DNA of 64,000 nt from Vibrio sp. DW001 (GCF_029016285.1 NZ_CP091975.1:2108001-2172000), one strand, 5' to 3'. Positions 1-9,624 are shown, numbered from the stretch's first letter. Notes: a model not told the origin generated them from the sequence alone. Numbers and translations: made by a program.

Positions 1-1542
1 GTTCGCTTCAGAAACATCATCATTATTCGTTGAAGCGTTTGACGCTTCCTCTAAGACTCTCACTGGAGCCGATTTACCCGCAAAAACAGCCCCTAACGTC
101 GGAACAAAGATTAAAGCCATAAACAGAGAAGCAACAAGAGTAAATATCAACGTTAAAGGCAGATACTTCATGAAATCGCCCATAATACCCGGCCAGAATA
201 GCAGAGGTATAAAGGCAGCCAACGTTGTGGCAGTAGAGGCAATAATGGGCCAAGACATCCTATTTGCTGCGGTCAAGTAGGCCTGTTTTTTGTCTATACC
301 CTTTGCCATCTCTTTAACGGCATACTCGGTCACGACAATCGCCCCGTCGACCAACATACCGACAGCCATGATCAAGCCAAATAGGACAATAATATTGATG
401 GTCATACCGAAGGCGACCAATAAAATAATTCCAGTTAGAAATGCGCCAGGTATCGCAACGCCAACAAAAGCGGCGCTTCTCCAACCTAAAATCATAACGA
501 TGACTATCACAACAAGAATCACCGCACTTGCCACATTGTTTTGCAAATCTGACAGCATATTCTTCACATCAATTGACGTATCACCGACATAGCTGATATC
601 AATGCTACTTGGCCATGAAGCCGATTCCTCATCTATCAGAGCCCGAACTTTCTCAACCGTACTGATCGTGTTTTCACCCGCTCTTTTTTTAACATCTAAC
701 GTAATAGCCCGTTGGCCATTAAGGCGGGTTATGGTTATCGGATCTTCGTAAACACGTCGAATTGAGCCTATATCACCAAAGGTAACGACCTTGTCACCAG
801 AGACTTTTATCGGCATAGATAAAATATCGGACATTTCTTCGAAAACCGACGGTACTTTGATGGCAAATCGCCCCTTACCTGTATCCATGTTTCCTGCGGC
901 AATAAGACGATTGTTACGAGAAAGCAGATTTAAAATAGACGAGTGATCAAGCTGATAGCTCTCCAATAACAGCGGGTCTAGTAACACCTCCACCGACTCT
1001 TTGCGTTCTCCTCCAATATCCACATTAAGTACTTCGGGAAACGCTTCTATTTGATCCTGAACCGTTTTAGATAATGTTATCAACGTGCTTTCTGGTACGC
1101 TGCCCGAAAGTACAACTGTCAACGCTGGAGCCCATGCAGCAAGAGTGATCTCTTTAACGATTGGAGCTTCGGTATCCGGTGGAAGTTCCCCCTTCGCAAG
1201 TTCAACCTGTTGACGAACATTCGCCAATGCAATGTCTTTACTTATGGTGGGTTCAAATTCGAGAGAGATAGTTACGAGCCCTTCGTTTGCATCACTTAGC
1301 ATCTCTTTGATACCTTCGATATCATTGAGTTTTTTCTCTATTGGTCGCAGCAATAAACGCTCAGCATCATCTGGTGAAATACCATCATGCGACACAGAAA
1401 TACTAATAAAAGGAAGCGGCACATCGGGGTCTGACTCTTTCGGAGCAATACTATAACTAACGGCACCGACGAATATAAGTATGATCAACAAGAGAATGAA
1501 CGTACGACTTCGTTCGATTGCAAAGCGAATAACACTATTCAT
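1..1542 (-). CDS. RND efflux pump inner-membrane permease, 5' part (514 codons in window)
   Basis: This is the proton-driven inner-membrane subunit of a tripartite RND exporter of the AcrB/HAE-1 type. The visible N-terminal half has the expected order: TM1 near residues 10-30 ending in a KESDPDVPLP stretch, the periplasmic porter domain, then a TM2-TM5 bundle at about 330-500. TM4 carries GMLVDGAIVVTEY, where AcrB has the Asp407-Asp408 proton-relay pair; only the first Asp is present and the second is Gly. The ATG at 1542 overlaps the end of the upstream fusion-protein gene by 8 bases, so the two are translationally coupled. The frame is open to base 1 and the C-terminal half lies outside the window. 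Family assignment is firm; the substrate is unknown. Confidence 0.95.
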   Translation of the reverse strand, partial: MNSVIRFAIERSRTFILLLIILIFVGAVSYSIAPKESDPDVPLPFISISVSHDGISPDDAERLLLRPIEKKLNDIEGIKEMLSDANEGLVTISLEFEPTISKDIALANVRQQVELAKGELPPDTEAPIVKEITLAAWAPALTVVLSGSVPESTLITLSKTVQDQIEAFPEVLNVDIGGERKESVEVLLDPLLLESYQLDHSSILNLLSRNNRLIAAGNMDTGKGRFAIKVPSVFEEMSDILSMPIKVSGDKVVTFGDIGSIRRVYEDPITITRLNGQRAITLDVKKRAGENTISTVEKVRALIDEESASWPSSIDISYVGDTSIDVKNMLSDLQNNVASAVILVVIVIVMILGWRSAAFVGVAIPGAFLTGIILLVAFGMTINIIVLFGLIMAVGMLVDGAIVVTEYAVKEMAKGIDKKQAYLTAANRMSWPIIASTATTLAAFIPLLFWPGIMGDFMKYLPLTLIFTLVASLFMALIFVPTLGAVFAGKSAPVRVLEEASNASTNNDDVSEAN

Positions 1543-2599
1543 TGTTCGTTGCCTCTACTCGAAAAATATTGACCGATTCTCCCGCACTTACAAAACCTTG
1601 GCCCAAAACAATAACGTCCACGCCTCGACTCAACCCTTTTATCCACGCACCATCTTGGTCCGTTTTTAGGATATCAATTGGCTCAAACCTTACCTTTCCG
1701 TCGACAACACTCTTAATACCAAGCTCACCGTCAGTACCTAACACTAGAATCGAAGGTGATACTTTGATTGCGGGTTCCACCCCTAGCGGAAGCTCGATCT
1801 CTGCGCTGGTTCCTGCATACAAGATATTATTCCGATTCGGTACCTTTATTTCGATACGGAAGGTATTCGTTGCTTGGTCTGAAACACTTGATAAGTAGTT
1901 AATTTGCCCCTCTATTAAGCGGTTATCCAGTGTTCGAATTTTTGCTTCCTTCTGGTTCCGCAAAAGATAAATATCGTTCTCCGTAACTGAACCGCTGACA
2001 ATAAGCGGGTCTAACATTTCAATCCTTGCCACAGCGTCACCGACAGAAACATAATCCCCTGCTTCGACAAAACGTTCATTCATCACACCATTTTGAGGTG
2101 ACCGAATATAGGACCTATCAATCGTTCTTTTAAGCTTGGCGACCAAAGACTTCACTCGCTTATATTCGGTATGTAATTTAGCCAGTTGGATCTTTCCTTG
2201 GAACCCTTTACTTGCGAGTTTCTTTGCGCTGGTATATTCAATTTCTTTCTGCTTTAGGTTAGCCAGAGCGTAATCTAAATCATCTTGTACACCGTCAACG
2301 TCCAGTGTAGCGATGAGGTCATCGGTTTTTAACACACTGCCTGGCATAGCCAACACTTTGCTGACCTTCCCCTCTATTTCCGACGCAACCGTAACGGTTA
2401 AGTACGGCTCTGTTCGGCCATTAAGTTTTATACTCTTTACGATGTTTTTCGTTTGAAACTGCTTCACACGAACGGTATAAACACCCTCATTTAATGGCTT
2501 TTCTTGAGCGACAACTTCCGCAGAACTAAAGCTACCAGAAAACATCCATCCACCAATTAAAACGATGAAAAGAGCACTCACTAGATTGGATTTATTCAT
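1535..2599 (-). CDS. RND efflux periplasmic adaptor (HlyD/AcrA-type membrane-fusion protein)
   Basis: A 354-residue adaptor that would bridge the inner-membrane pump to an outer-membrane channel. Residues 6-27 form an N-terminal hydrophobic segment. Then come a biotinyl-lipoyl half (TVASEIEGKVSKVLAMPGS), a helical hairpin around 105-150, the second lipoyl half (SYIRSPQNGVMNERFVEAGD) and beta-barrel segments to the C-terminus. The length is normal for the family. An AAAAGGTG ribosome site precedes the ATG at 2599. The stop lies within the start of the RND permease gene. No TolC-type channel gene is present, so an unlinked channel is probably used. Confidence 0.95.
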   Translation of the reverse strand: MNKSNLVSALFIVLIGGWMFSGSFSSAEVVAQEKPLNEGVYTVRVKQFQTKNIVKSIKLNGRTEPYLTVTVASEIEGKVSKVLAMPGSVLKTDDLIATLDVDGVQDDLDYALANLKQKEIEYTSAKKLASKGFQGKIQLAKLHTEYKRVKSLVAKLKRTIDRSYIRSPQNGVMNERFVEAGDYVSVGDAVARIEMLDPLIVSGSVTENDIYLLRNQKEAKIRTLDNRLIEGQINYLSSVSDQATNTFRIEIKVPNRNNILYAGTSAEIELPLGVEPAIKVSPSILVLGTDGELGIKSVVDGKVRFEPIDILKTDQDGAWIKGLSRGVDVIVLGQGFVSAGESVNIFRVEATNNE

Positions 2600-2653
2600 T
2601 ATTCAACACCTTTTCATCTGTTATATTGTGCCAATATTGGTCATATTTGAGGT

Positions 2654-3637
2654 CTAAAAGTTGAGATTGAGACCGACTGAAAATGCCAACAGTGATGAGT
2701 CAAAAAAGTCGATATTAGAATTAGTCTGGGACATTCCAGCAAAAGAAATGAACGACAAGTAATCAACATTAAAGAGTGAGGCGTATTCATAAGCTACAAA
2801 TGCACCATAAGAGGAATCTGATTGCTTGAGACCAAAAACGGGATTGATAGCGTCATAATCACTTTCGGCATAATCGACGTTAACCGACAAAGCGTGACGT
2901 CCGAACTGGTTAATTAAACCTAAACTTGCCGCATAAGATTGAAAAGACATGGCGCGGCCATCCGCGTTATGGTCAATATAAGTCACTGCCGGAGAAAGGA
3001 ACATATTGCTACTTAAGGGGAACTGATAACCCACATTAAGATAACGACTATCGCCGCTTCTTCTCAAGATAGATCTCTCTTCGTTGCTCAACGAACTGCC
3101 TGACAACTCATTTTCTACTTCATTGGTGCCGTAACCGAGATCCAATGAAAAACCTGCACCAGAACTTGGCGTTAGCTGGATTCGGTAGCCCTCACTTTCA
3201 CTATCTGTAACCGACCTTTTAGTTCCGGTTAAATACGGGTCTTGCCAGACTTCCGCCGCCGATAAGGTTGGCACATATGAAAGACTTAAAACTGTCCCCT
3301 CTAATATTTGATTTCGATAACCAAATGCCATGACAAAATCGCCAGAAGCAATATCGTCTCTCGACATTCCGGCAAACAACTGCTGCTTTCCGAAGTTATA
3401 TTCAATCACGCCAACAGGAAATAATAACGCAATGTTCTCTGAATCACCTTTACGGTTGATATCCCCTTCTAATACTCGATTACTTTCGGTATTAAGGTTC
3501 GATTCCACAGACATCATGCCCGCATTAAGTCCGAATTCACCGCTAAAATGGCCGTTTAAAAACTCAGACGCGCTTGCCTGCACAGAAAACACAACACTCA
3601 GTATCGCGACGTTCGCTATCTTATTTACATTTTTCAC
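2654..3637 (-). CDS. DUF2860-type outer-membrane beta-barrel protein
   Basis: A 327-residue exported protein with a signal peptide (MKNVNKIANVAILSVVFSVQ, cleavage after ASA). Alternating beta strands and a C-terminal aromatic strand ending NLNF are typical of outer-membrane barrels. Internal motifs such as FAGMSRDDIASGDFVMAFGY and a QDPYLTG segment match my memory of the vibrio DUF2860 family. The start is GTG at 3637 behind GGAAGG. It lies 54 bases upstream of the adaptor gene on the same strand and probably heads the efflux operon. It could be an outer-membrane accessory of the pump, but it is not a TolC homologue. Function is unknown. Confidence 0.85.
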   Translation of the reverse strand: MKNVNKIANVAILSVVFSVQASASEFLNGHFSGEFGLNAGMMSVESNLNTESNRVLEGDINRKGDSENIALLFPVGVIEYNFGKQQLFAGMSRDDIASGDFVMAFGYRNQILEGTVLSLSYVPTLSAAEVWQDPYLTGTKRSVTDSESEGYRIQLTPSSGAGFSLDLGYGTNEVENELSGSSLSNEERSILRRSGDSRYLNVGYQFPLSSNMFLSPAVTYIDHNADGRAMSFQSYAASLGLINQFGRHALSVNVDYAESDYDAINPVFGLKQSDSSYGAFVAYEYASLFNVDYLSFISFAGMSQTNSNIDFFDSSLLAFSVGLNLNF

Positions 3638-3912
3638 TTCAAATCCTTCCTATCAGGTATACGCAGCCAACCAATAGCCACATCTAATACTCAAAGCACA
3701 TTCATTGTGCTGCTGAATGAAAATACTAGATGAAAAATAACGTATTTACTGTTCGACTTTGTCGGTGAACGTAGCGAAAAAATTAGGGTTTACAAAACTT
3801 TCACACCGAGATAAATTACGCGAGATATTATTTTTTATAATAAAAACAATAAAATAAGGACAGAACACGACGATAGGAATCGGTGTCTTTTTATACATCC
3901 AAATACGATTAC

Positions 3913-3951
3913 TGACGATTTTCCAGCTCATCCGACAATTCCTGACAATCC
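3913..3951 (+). promoter_or_regulatory. Tandem direct-repeat operator upstream of the sensor kinase operon
   Basis: Three related half-sites lie in helical phase: TGACGATTTTCC at 3913, CGACAATTCC at 3933 and TGACAATCC at 3943 (steps of 20 and 10 bases). The last two recur, in the opposite order, upstream of the small barrel gene at 6479. Ten-base direct repeats are typical binding sites for OmpR/PhoB-family regulators such as the one encoded at 5645. A TATTAT -10-like hexamer follows at 3988, placing the boxes near -50 to -65. The site sits between divergent operons and could act on both. The assignment to this regulator is inference. Confidence 0.55.
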
Positions 3952-4025
3952 AACACATATCTAGACAGCATCTGTTAAACAGAATGCTATTATGTAAATG
4001 TAGCTATCAGCGGATTAAATTGTTT

Positions 4026-5648
4026 ATGAAACTAGCCCTCATTATGCTAACCGCGCTGTTGATGATCTCATTGGCGTTAATTCAGGTTGTCATTTTCCCC
4101 TCATTCCAAAGTACACTTACAGAAGACTCTGAAACATGGCAGTTAAAATACCTAACTGCGGGGCAAATCCGAATGTTGGCAAATGTAATTGCACCATTGC
4201 CAGAGCACGAGCGCGAGGAAGCGCTTGAAAAATTGAGAGAAAATATTGGTTTTTTCGTAGAGATATCTTCGTTAGAGAATCATCGTTTTGACGAAGACCA
4301 ATTAAGAGAATTGAAGGCTGGCGAAACCGTTGTCGATATTTACAAGGATTCAAGTTATCAACTTATCAGTGATAACCAGTATATTAGCTTTGTTTTAACT
4401 AATGAGGTGCCTTACCATTTGACGAGCAAAGCACAGCGCTTTGTTATGGGATCGCTCTATTTAATCCAAGAAAAGCTCGCGTCCATCCCACAAGAAGATT
4501 GGGATGCGGCTTTTGTGGATATACAAAAACAATATATGCACCCTATAGCATTAAAAGACATGAGCACGCTCGATCTTTCAGACCAAAACATCAAATTACT
4601 GAATAACGGCAAAATCGTCACGTTGAAAACCGAAGATTCAGAGACCATCGATTACCCTGCAGATTATGCGATGCAGAAGGTGAACAATAGTAATAAAGTC
4701 ATCTATGTAGGTCCTTTTTCACCAACAGTCATCGAAAAACTTTACGTACTACTCACCATCTATTACATCTGCTTTGGTCTGTTTATACTTATTCCTATTT
4801 TACTTTGGCTATTACCTGCTTGGTTCTCCATGAAAGAGCTTAAGAGAGCAACCGCCTCACTTGGACAAGGCAAATTTAGTACCCGAGTGAAGCGAATTCC
4901 GTTGAGCCAACTTAACCACCTTTCTCAAACCTACAATGTCATGGCAGAAAGAATTCAGCGATTAATTTCATCTCATAAAACCCTAACAAATACTGTCTCT
5001 CATGAACTGAGAACGCCGATAGCGAGAATAGAATTTAATATTGAGTTACTACGGGGACATGTTAGCGGAGATTATGCCTTGAACCAGTTAGGTCAAATAG
5101 AATCTTCTGTTGATGAGCTTAACAAATTGGTCTCAGAGATGCTGATGTATGCTCGTTTTGATAGAGAAGCTCCCCCCCTTAAGCTGGTTCAAATCAATGT
5201 TAATGACTGGCTCAACGAACAGGTTGATGTTTGGCGAACGAACTATCCTGATATCGATATTCAGGTAAAAACTGAAGACTCAATGTATGTGGTTTTTGAC
5301 CAGTTTTATATGAATCGAGCACTAAATAACCTAATAAAAAATGCGATATGTTACGGTAATGGCACTGTGGTCATTTCTACTGCTAAGACGAAAAAGCACC
5401 TTCAACTCGCGGTGGAAGATAACGGCTTCGGTGTCGACTATACTGAACGTTATGACGTTTTCACGCCGTTTTATCGCAGCAGTGAGCATGTAGACAGGGA
5501 CAAAGGAGGATCAGGGTTGGGGTTATCCATTGTAAAACTCATCATGGATTGGCATAACGGCCAAGTTAACGTTAAAAAATCGACATTAGGAGGGGCAAAC
5601 TTCCAGTTGACGCTTCCTAACTCTACTTCAACGGATGTAATAAAATGA
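4026..5648 (+). CDS. Sensor histidine kinase, RstB-like
   Basis: A 540-residue membrane kinase with TM1 at about 2-22, a periplasmic sensor of about 210 residues, TM2 at about 240-262 and a HAMP linker. A HisKA dimerisation helix follows with phosphoacceptor His326 in TVSHELRTPIARIEF. The HATPase_c domain has the N-box NNLIKNAICYGNG near 433, DNGFGV near 465 and GGSGLGLSI near 494. The open frame extends upstream to 3984, but a candidate -10 (TATTAT) overlaps that region. The ATG at 4026, directly before the hydrophobic TM1, is therefore the better start. The stop overlaps the regulator start in an ATGA junction. Resemblance to RstB follows mainly from the partner's strong similarity to RstA. 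The signal is unknown. Confidence 0.9.
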   Translation: MKLALIMLTALLMISLALIQVVIFPSFQSTLTEDSETWQLKYLTAGQIRMLANVIAPLPEHEREEALEKLRENIGFFVEISSLENHRFDEDQLRELKAGETVVDIYKDSSYQLISDNQYISFVLTNEVPYHLTSKAQRFVMGSLYLIQEKLASIPQEDWDAAFVDIQKQYMHPIALKDMSTLDLSDQNIKLLNNGKIVTLKTEDSETIDYPADYAMQKVNNSNKVIYVGPFSPTVIEKLYVLLTIYYICFGLFILIPILLWLLPAWFSMKELKRATASLGQGKFSTRVKRIPLSQLNHLSQTYNVMAERIQRLISSHKTLTNTVSHELRTPIARIEFNIELLRGHVSGDYALNQLGQIESSVDELNKLVSEMLMYARFDREAPPLKLVQINVNDWLNEQVDVWRTNYPDIDIQVKTEDSMYVVFDQFYMNRALNNLIKNAICYGNGTVVISTAKTKKHLQLAVEDNGFGVDYTERYDVFTPFYRSSEHVDRDKGGSGLGLSIVKLIMDWHNGQVNVKKSTLGGANFQLTLPNSTSTDVIK

Positions 5649-6340
5649 ATGCAAAGATAATGATTGTTGAAGATGACGCCCCATTAGCGCAGTCAATTAA
5701 GGAGTACCTCACTATTGAGCAATTCGATGCTCGAGTGATCTCTAGAGGTTCTGAGGCCGAGTCAGCCATTCTCGACTGGCAGCCTGACATTGTTTTACTT
5801 GATGTTATGTTACCCGGTAAAGATGGCGTATCTATATGCCGAGATTTACGCTCAGAATATGATGGCATCATCATAATGTTTACAGCAAAAGATGATGAGA
5901 TTGATCAGGTTGTAGGATTAGAAATTGGCGCAGATGATTACCTTACAAAGCCGGTTAAGCCGCGCATTTTATTAGCTAAACTTAAAGCATTTTTGCGAAA
6001 ACAAGAGCGAACAAGTAAGCCATCATCCGCCCCCGTCGATAGCCTAACCATAGGTGATATCAAAGTTGATACCACCTTAAGACAAGCGCATCTTAATAAC
6101 GAGCTCATCTCTCTCACCGATGCCGAATATGACCTGCTTGTATTGCTGGCAGTAAACGTTGGCGTCATACTATCGAGAAGTACCATCGTCGAAAAAACAC
6201 GAGGCTATGAATACGACGGTATTGACCGGAGCGTCGATAACCTTATAAGCCAATTACGAAAAAAACTAGGTGATGACCCAAGACAACCGGTCAAACTCAA
6301 AACCATACGTTCAAAAGGCTATGTTCTGCTCGACAGATAG
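5645..6340 (+). CDS. OmpR-family response regulator, RstA-like
   Basis: A 231-residue regulator with an N-terminal receiver and a C-terminal winged-helix DNA-binding domain. The acidic pair is Asp10-Asp11, the phosphoacceptor is Asp53 (LLDVMLPGKDG), and Thr80 and Lys102 complete the active site. The C-terminal segment with DGIDRSVDNLISQLRKKLGD and TIRSKGYVL is close to E. coli RstA, as is the MLPGKDGVSICRDLR stretch. It is co-translated with the kinase. Tandem 10-bp repeats upstream of this operon and of the barrel gene at 6580 suggest autoregulation and control of that outer-membrane protein. Confidence 0.92.
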   Translation: MNAKIMIVEDDAPLAQSIKEYLTIEQFDARVISRGSEAESAILDWQPDIVLLDVMLPGKDGVSICRDLRSEYDGIIIMFTAKDDEIDQVVGLEIGADDYLTKPVKPRILLAKLKAFLRKQERTSKPSSAPVDSLTIGDIKVDTTLRQAHLNNELISLTDAEYDLLVLLAVNVGVILSRSTIVEKTRGYEYDGIDRSVDNLISQLRKKLGDDPRQPVKLKTIRSKGYVLLDR

Positions 6341-6478
6341 ACGCGGAGCTTCGCGCTTTATTTTAAATTGTCTGTTTTTGTCGAAATATACAGACCATTA
6401 CCTTTGATATGCAAATGCGCTTAGGCCGTTATATCTGTATTATCAACAGATTAACTATCATCTAAACGCCAATTCTGC

Positions 6479-6504
6479 TGACAATCCCCGACAATTCCCG
6501 ATAG
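6479..6504 (+). promoter_or_regulatory. Tandem direct-repeat operator upstream of the outer-membrane barrel gene
   Basis: TGACAATCCC (6479-6488) is followed at once by CGACAATTCC (6489-6498) and a degenerate third unit starting CGATAG. The exact 10-base period and the two half-site variants match the boxes at 3933-3951 before the kinase gene. This is best explained as a binding site for the adjacent RstA-like regulator activating the gene at 6580. Confidence 0.55.
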
Positions 6505-6579
6505 AAATCATCGTCTAATAACTTGAGAATAGATTTACACGTTATCCATTCATTCTATCAATAAATAGAGAGACAACAC

Positions 6580-7122
6580 ATGAAGTCAGCAGCAATTATT
6601 CTTCTCACACTTTTCGTTTCATTTAGCGCAGCAGCCGAGGCACCACCATCACGAGTCAGCACCTTTATTGGTACTAAAAGTATCAGTGATAACACATGGG
6701 AACCGTTTGATTCTCAGGTTGAGTTTGGTGTGGCGGCGGATGTTAATATCGCCAACCTACCGGTAAACTTTTACGTTGGACTGAATGCTTCCATCGACAA
6801 ACGAGACAGTGGTGATGACGAAGGCAAAACCGTTGAGAAGTTATTTGGTGTTAGCAAACACTTCCCTATTGGTGGTTCTCCATTTAACACTTATGTAATG
6901 GGTGGTGTCGCTCATATTGAAGGTGAACTGACTAAGTCTGGTGTGACACAGAAAGATTCTGCCGTGGGGTACTTTGTAGGCGGCGGTATTGTGTGGAATT
7001 TCACCCAACATTTTGATATCGGTTTTGAAACTCGATACTCCCAAGCAGAGATCAAGTTTGATGATAAAGACGTAGATGTAGGTGGTACGCACCTAGGTGT
7101 TACTGCTGGATTTAACTGGTAA
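6580..7122 (+). CDS. Small outer-membrane beta-barrel protein
   Basis: A 180-residue exported protein with signal peptide MKSAAIILLTLFVSFSAAA. The mature part has about eight amphipathic strands and ends in VTAGFNW, a C-terminal aromatic signal for BAM-dependent insertion. Glycine-rich turns (YFVGGGIVWNF, VGGTHLGVTAGF) fit an eight-stranded OmpA/OmpX-like barrel. A GAGA ribosome site precedes the ATG. It lies 240 bases after the regulator gene with its own upstream box and a strong terminator at 7187, so it is a single-gene unit likely controlled by that regulator. Confidence 0.85.
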   Translation: MKSAAIILLTLFVSFSAAAEAPPSRVSTFIGTKSISDNTWEPFDSQVEFGVAADVNIANLPVNFYVGLNASIDKRDSGDDEGKTVEKLFGVSKHFPIGGSPFNTYVMGGVAHIEGELTKSGVTQKDSAVGYFVGGGIVWNFTQHFDIGFETRYSQAEIKFDDKDVDVGGTHLGVTAGFNW

Positions 7123-7186
7123 GTAATGAGCACTTTGCATCCAATTGCGGCGCGATGAAAGCAGGTTTCGATTGATTTATATATTC

Positions 7187-7218
7187 AAACCAGATAACCA
7201 AGGTTATCTGGTTTTTTT
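7187..7218 (+). terminator. Rho-independent terminator
   Basis: Perfect 13-bp arms AAACCAGATAACC and GGTTATCTGGTTT with a 2-base loop run into a T tract. It closes the barrel gene transcript. Confidence 0.9.
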
Positions 7219-7353
7219 GTGCAACGCGGTTCTGAATTCCCCTTTAAACTTGATATTGAGACAAGGTAATACTGGGTGATAATCGTTTTCTATAGTGTAT
7301 GCTCTGCGTATTAAGTATATACAAACTAAGCAACAATAAATGAGTTAGCGATA

Positions 7354-7905
7354 ATGAAAAAAAACGAAGTCACTCAAATTACCGAGCTACTAGAGAAGGA
7401 TGCCGTAAGGCTTCAAGCTTTGAATTGCGTCCAATCACTACAATTGCCAGATTGTTATGTTGCGGCTGGTTTCATTAGAAATATGGTCTGGGACTTTGTA
7501 CATGGTTATCGCTTTTCGACACCACTCAATGATGTTGATGTGATTTATTTCGACAACAATGAGTCGTCTAACAATATCCATGAGCAATATGAACAACAAT
7601 TGTCTGAATTGATGCCCGATCTTAATTGGCAGGTTCGAAATCAAGCAAAGATGCACGTTCGAAACGGTGACAAGCCATATAAAAGCGCTCTTGATGCTAT
7701 GGGTTATTGGGTTGAGAAAGAGACCTCTGTAGCGGCAAGAATATTGGACGATCGTCAAATTGAGTGCATTAGCGTATTTGGTTTTGAGAGCCTATTTCAA
7801 TTAAAACTAACCCATAATCCAAAGCGAGACAGGGCGACATTTGAGCAAAGGGTATCGAGCAAAGGCTGGTTGATTCAGTGGCCTAAACTCACCGTACACA
7901 TTTAA
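7354..7905 (+). CDS. Nucleotidyltransferase-fold protein (NTP_transf_6 / DUF925 type)
   Basis: A 183-residue cytosolic protein. It has the family's GFIRN motif at 39-43 and the metal-binding pair in LNDVDVIYFD (Asp60, Asp62), the minimal nucleotidyltransferase core. A later SVFGFESLFQLKLTHNPKRD segment is also typical. The family is annotated in many proteobacteria as a nucleotidyltransferase of unknown substrate. It stands alone between a terminator and the cyclase gene, with no partner gene that would suggest a toxin-antitoxin role. Confidence 0.8.
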   Translation: MKKNEVTQITELLEKDAVRLQALNCVQSLQLPDCYVAAGFIRNMVWDFVHGYRFSTPLNDVDVIYFDNNESSNNIHEQYEQQLSELMPDLNWQVRNQAKMHVRNGDKPYKSALDAMGYWVEKETSVAARILDDRQIECISVFGFESLFQLKLTHNPKRDRATFEQRVSSKGWLIQWPKLTVHI

Positions 7906-8121
7906 TTTGTAGTCGAAAATCAACATTTTATGGCTGGACCACTAGCGTAATGGTGCTCTTAATGATCAATTTTTACGTAGCCGTATACGCGTTTTAACTA
8001 ACATTAATGTAATATCTGTGATTGCTATCTATAAAAATGAGATCTAAACACGTATCTTCATCCTACTGTTGCTTGCAAGTACTATAGTTAACGACAGAAG
8101 TTAGCGATAAACTCTCTACAC

Positions 8122-9624
8122 ATGAAAAATGTACATCTCGTAACAATTAGAGCACACATGGTAATCCAAACTGGTAACTTTGAAAACTTAGATCACACCG
8201 AACCAAGTCATCTCGAAAATGAACTACTGACGGCAATTGCCCGCAGTGCCGAGAATCTATCTAACGGACGTGGTTGGCCTGAAGGTGTCGACGCGCTATT
8301 GGCAGATCTAGGCAACATCACTAAAGTCAGTCGAGTATGGATATTTCAAACATTAAAATTAGAAGATAATTATATCCAGCAAGACTACGTCTTTGAATGG
8401 GCTTCTAACATCAAGTACAAACAAATTGGGCTTCCTAGCTTCAACCGTTTTACTTCTAATACCAAAGAACCTGAGTATATTTCTTTGATTGAAAGCCGCA
8501 CTCGAGGAGAATACCAACACCTCATCGTCAATCGACTTCCTGATTCTTGGCTAAGAGGCTATCTTATACAGCAACATATTTGCTCTATGTTAACCATTCC
8601 TATTTTTGTGGAAAACCAATGGTGGGGCACACTGGGTTTTGATGATTGTGAACGTAACATTGAATGGTCATCTAGTGAAATTGCACTACTGCGAACGGCT
8701 TGTTTTCTTATTTCTAGTGCGATCCTAAGAGATCAGTTAAGCGCAAAACGTCGCCAACTAGATATCCTTAAACAAATTACCGCGTGCAGCGCTTGGGAAT
8801 TGGATATTCGTAGAGGGCATTTATGGTGTACACCAGAAATACTCAGCAATATTCCAGAGAAAACCGATAACCTGCAGTTTTCATTCCGACAATGTATCAG
8901 AAAGATTCACCCGGAATATCGAAAGGATTTTTTTCGCGTCGTCCGTCAGTTTAATCAAAGCAGTTCTACTTCCTTTCGGTGTGACTTGAAAATCCGAAGA
9001 GACAATGGCGACTACGGTTGGATTGAACTATCCGCCAAAATCGATGATAGTACTGAGCATAGTGGCGATGTACTCGCGGGTATTTTGTTAGATATAACCT
9101 TGAGGAAAGAGGCGGAAGAACGCCTAAGACATGAGGCCACCACCGACCCACTCACGGGCATACTTAACCGAAGAAAAATAGAATCACTCGTACAAGAGCA
9201 CATTGATAGATATAAGAAAACAGGTGAGAAGTTTTCGTTGGTCGTTTTAGACCTAGACCATTTTAAGAGAATTAACGATACCTATGGTCATTCTGTTGGC
9301 GACCATGTGTTGTGTCAATTTACCGAGCTATGTCAGCGATCGTTGCGCAAAATAGATTACATTTCTCGTATCGGTGGGGAAGAGTTCGCGATTCTATTGC
9401 CGAATACCAATGAAGAAGAAGCTTTTGTCATAGGAAACCGAATCTGCCAAACCATTCAACACAATCCTTATATTCACAAAAGCGATCAGATAATTTATTC
9501 CGTCTCTATCGGCTGCTCAACGCTCAAGGATGAATACCTAGAGGTTCATAAGATTTTCGAACGAGCTGACTCCGCGTTGTATTTCGCAAAACGATCGGGC
9601 AGAAATCAAGTCAAAGTGAGTTAA
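8122..9624 (+). CDS. Diguanylate cyclase with GAF and PAS sensor domains
   Basis: A 500-residue soluble protein expected to make c-di-GMP. A GAF-like domain spans about 33-203, a PAS/PAC-like domain about 213-328 and GGDEF about 338-500. The active-site signature is GGEEF at 418-422, a functional variant. The inhibitory I-site RxxD (Arg409, Asp412) lies at the standard spacing upstream, so product inhibition is likely. DLDHFKRINDTYGHSVGD is intact. There are no membrane segments, so the signal is cytosolic. The start is uncertain: ATG at 8122 or 8158, neither with a clear ribosome site. With the HD-GYP protein at 52.9 kb the window holds both making and breaking enzymes for c-di-GMP. Confidence 0.9.
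   Translation: MKNVHLVTIRAHMVIQTGNFENLDHTEPSHLENELLTAIARSAENLSNGRGWPEGVDALLADLGNITKVSRVWIFQTLKLEDNYIQQDYVFEWASNIKYKQIGLPSFNRFTSNTKEPEYISLIESRTRGEYQHLIVNRLPDSWLRGYLIQQHICSMLTIPIFVENQWWGTLGFDDCERNIEWSSSEIALLRTACFLISSAILRDQLSAKRRQLDILKQITACSAWELDIRRGHLWCTPEILSNIPEKTDNLQFSFRQCIRKIHPEYRKDFFRVVRQFNQSSSTSFRCDLKIRRDNGDYGWIELSAKIDDSTEHSGDVLAGILLDITLRKEAEERLRHEATTDPLTGILNRRKIESLVQEHIDRYKKTGEKFSLVVLDLDHFKRINDTYGHSVGDHVLCQFTELCQRSLRKIDYISRIGGEEFAILLPNTNEEEAFVIGNRICQTIQHNPYIHKSDQIIYSVSIGCSTLKDEYLEVHKIFERADSALYFAKRSGRNQVKVS

Noticed and set aside
3746..3958. 70-codon leftward frame in the promoter region of the sensor kinase
   Set aside because: It overlaps the regulatory boxes, has no export or domain features and no ribosome site.
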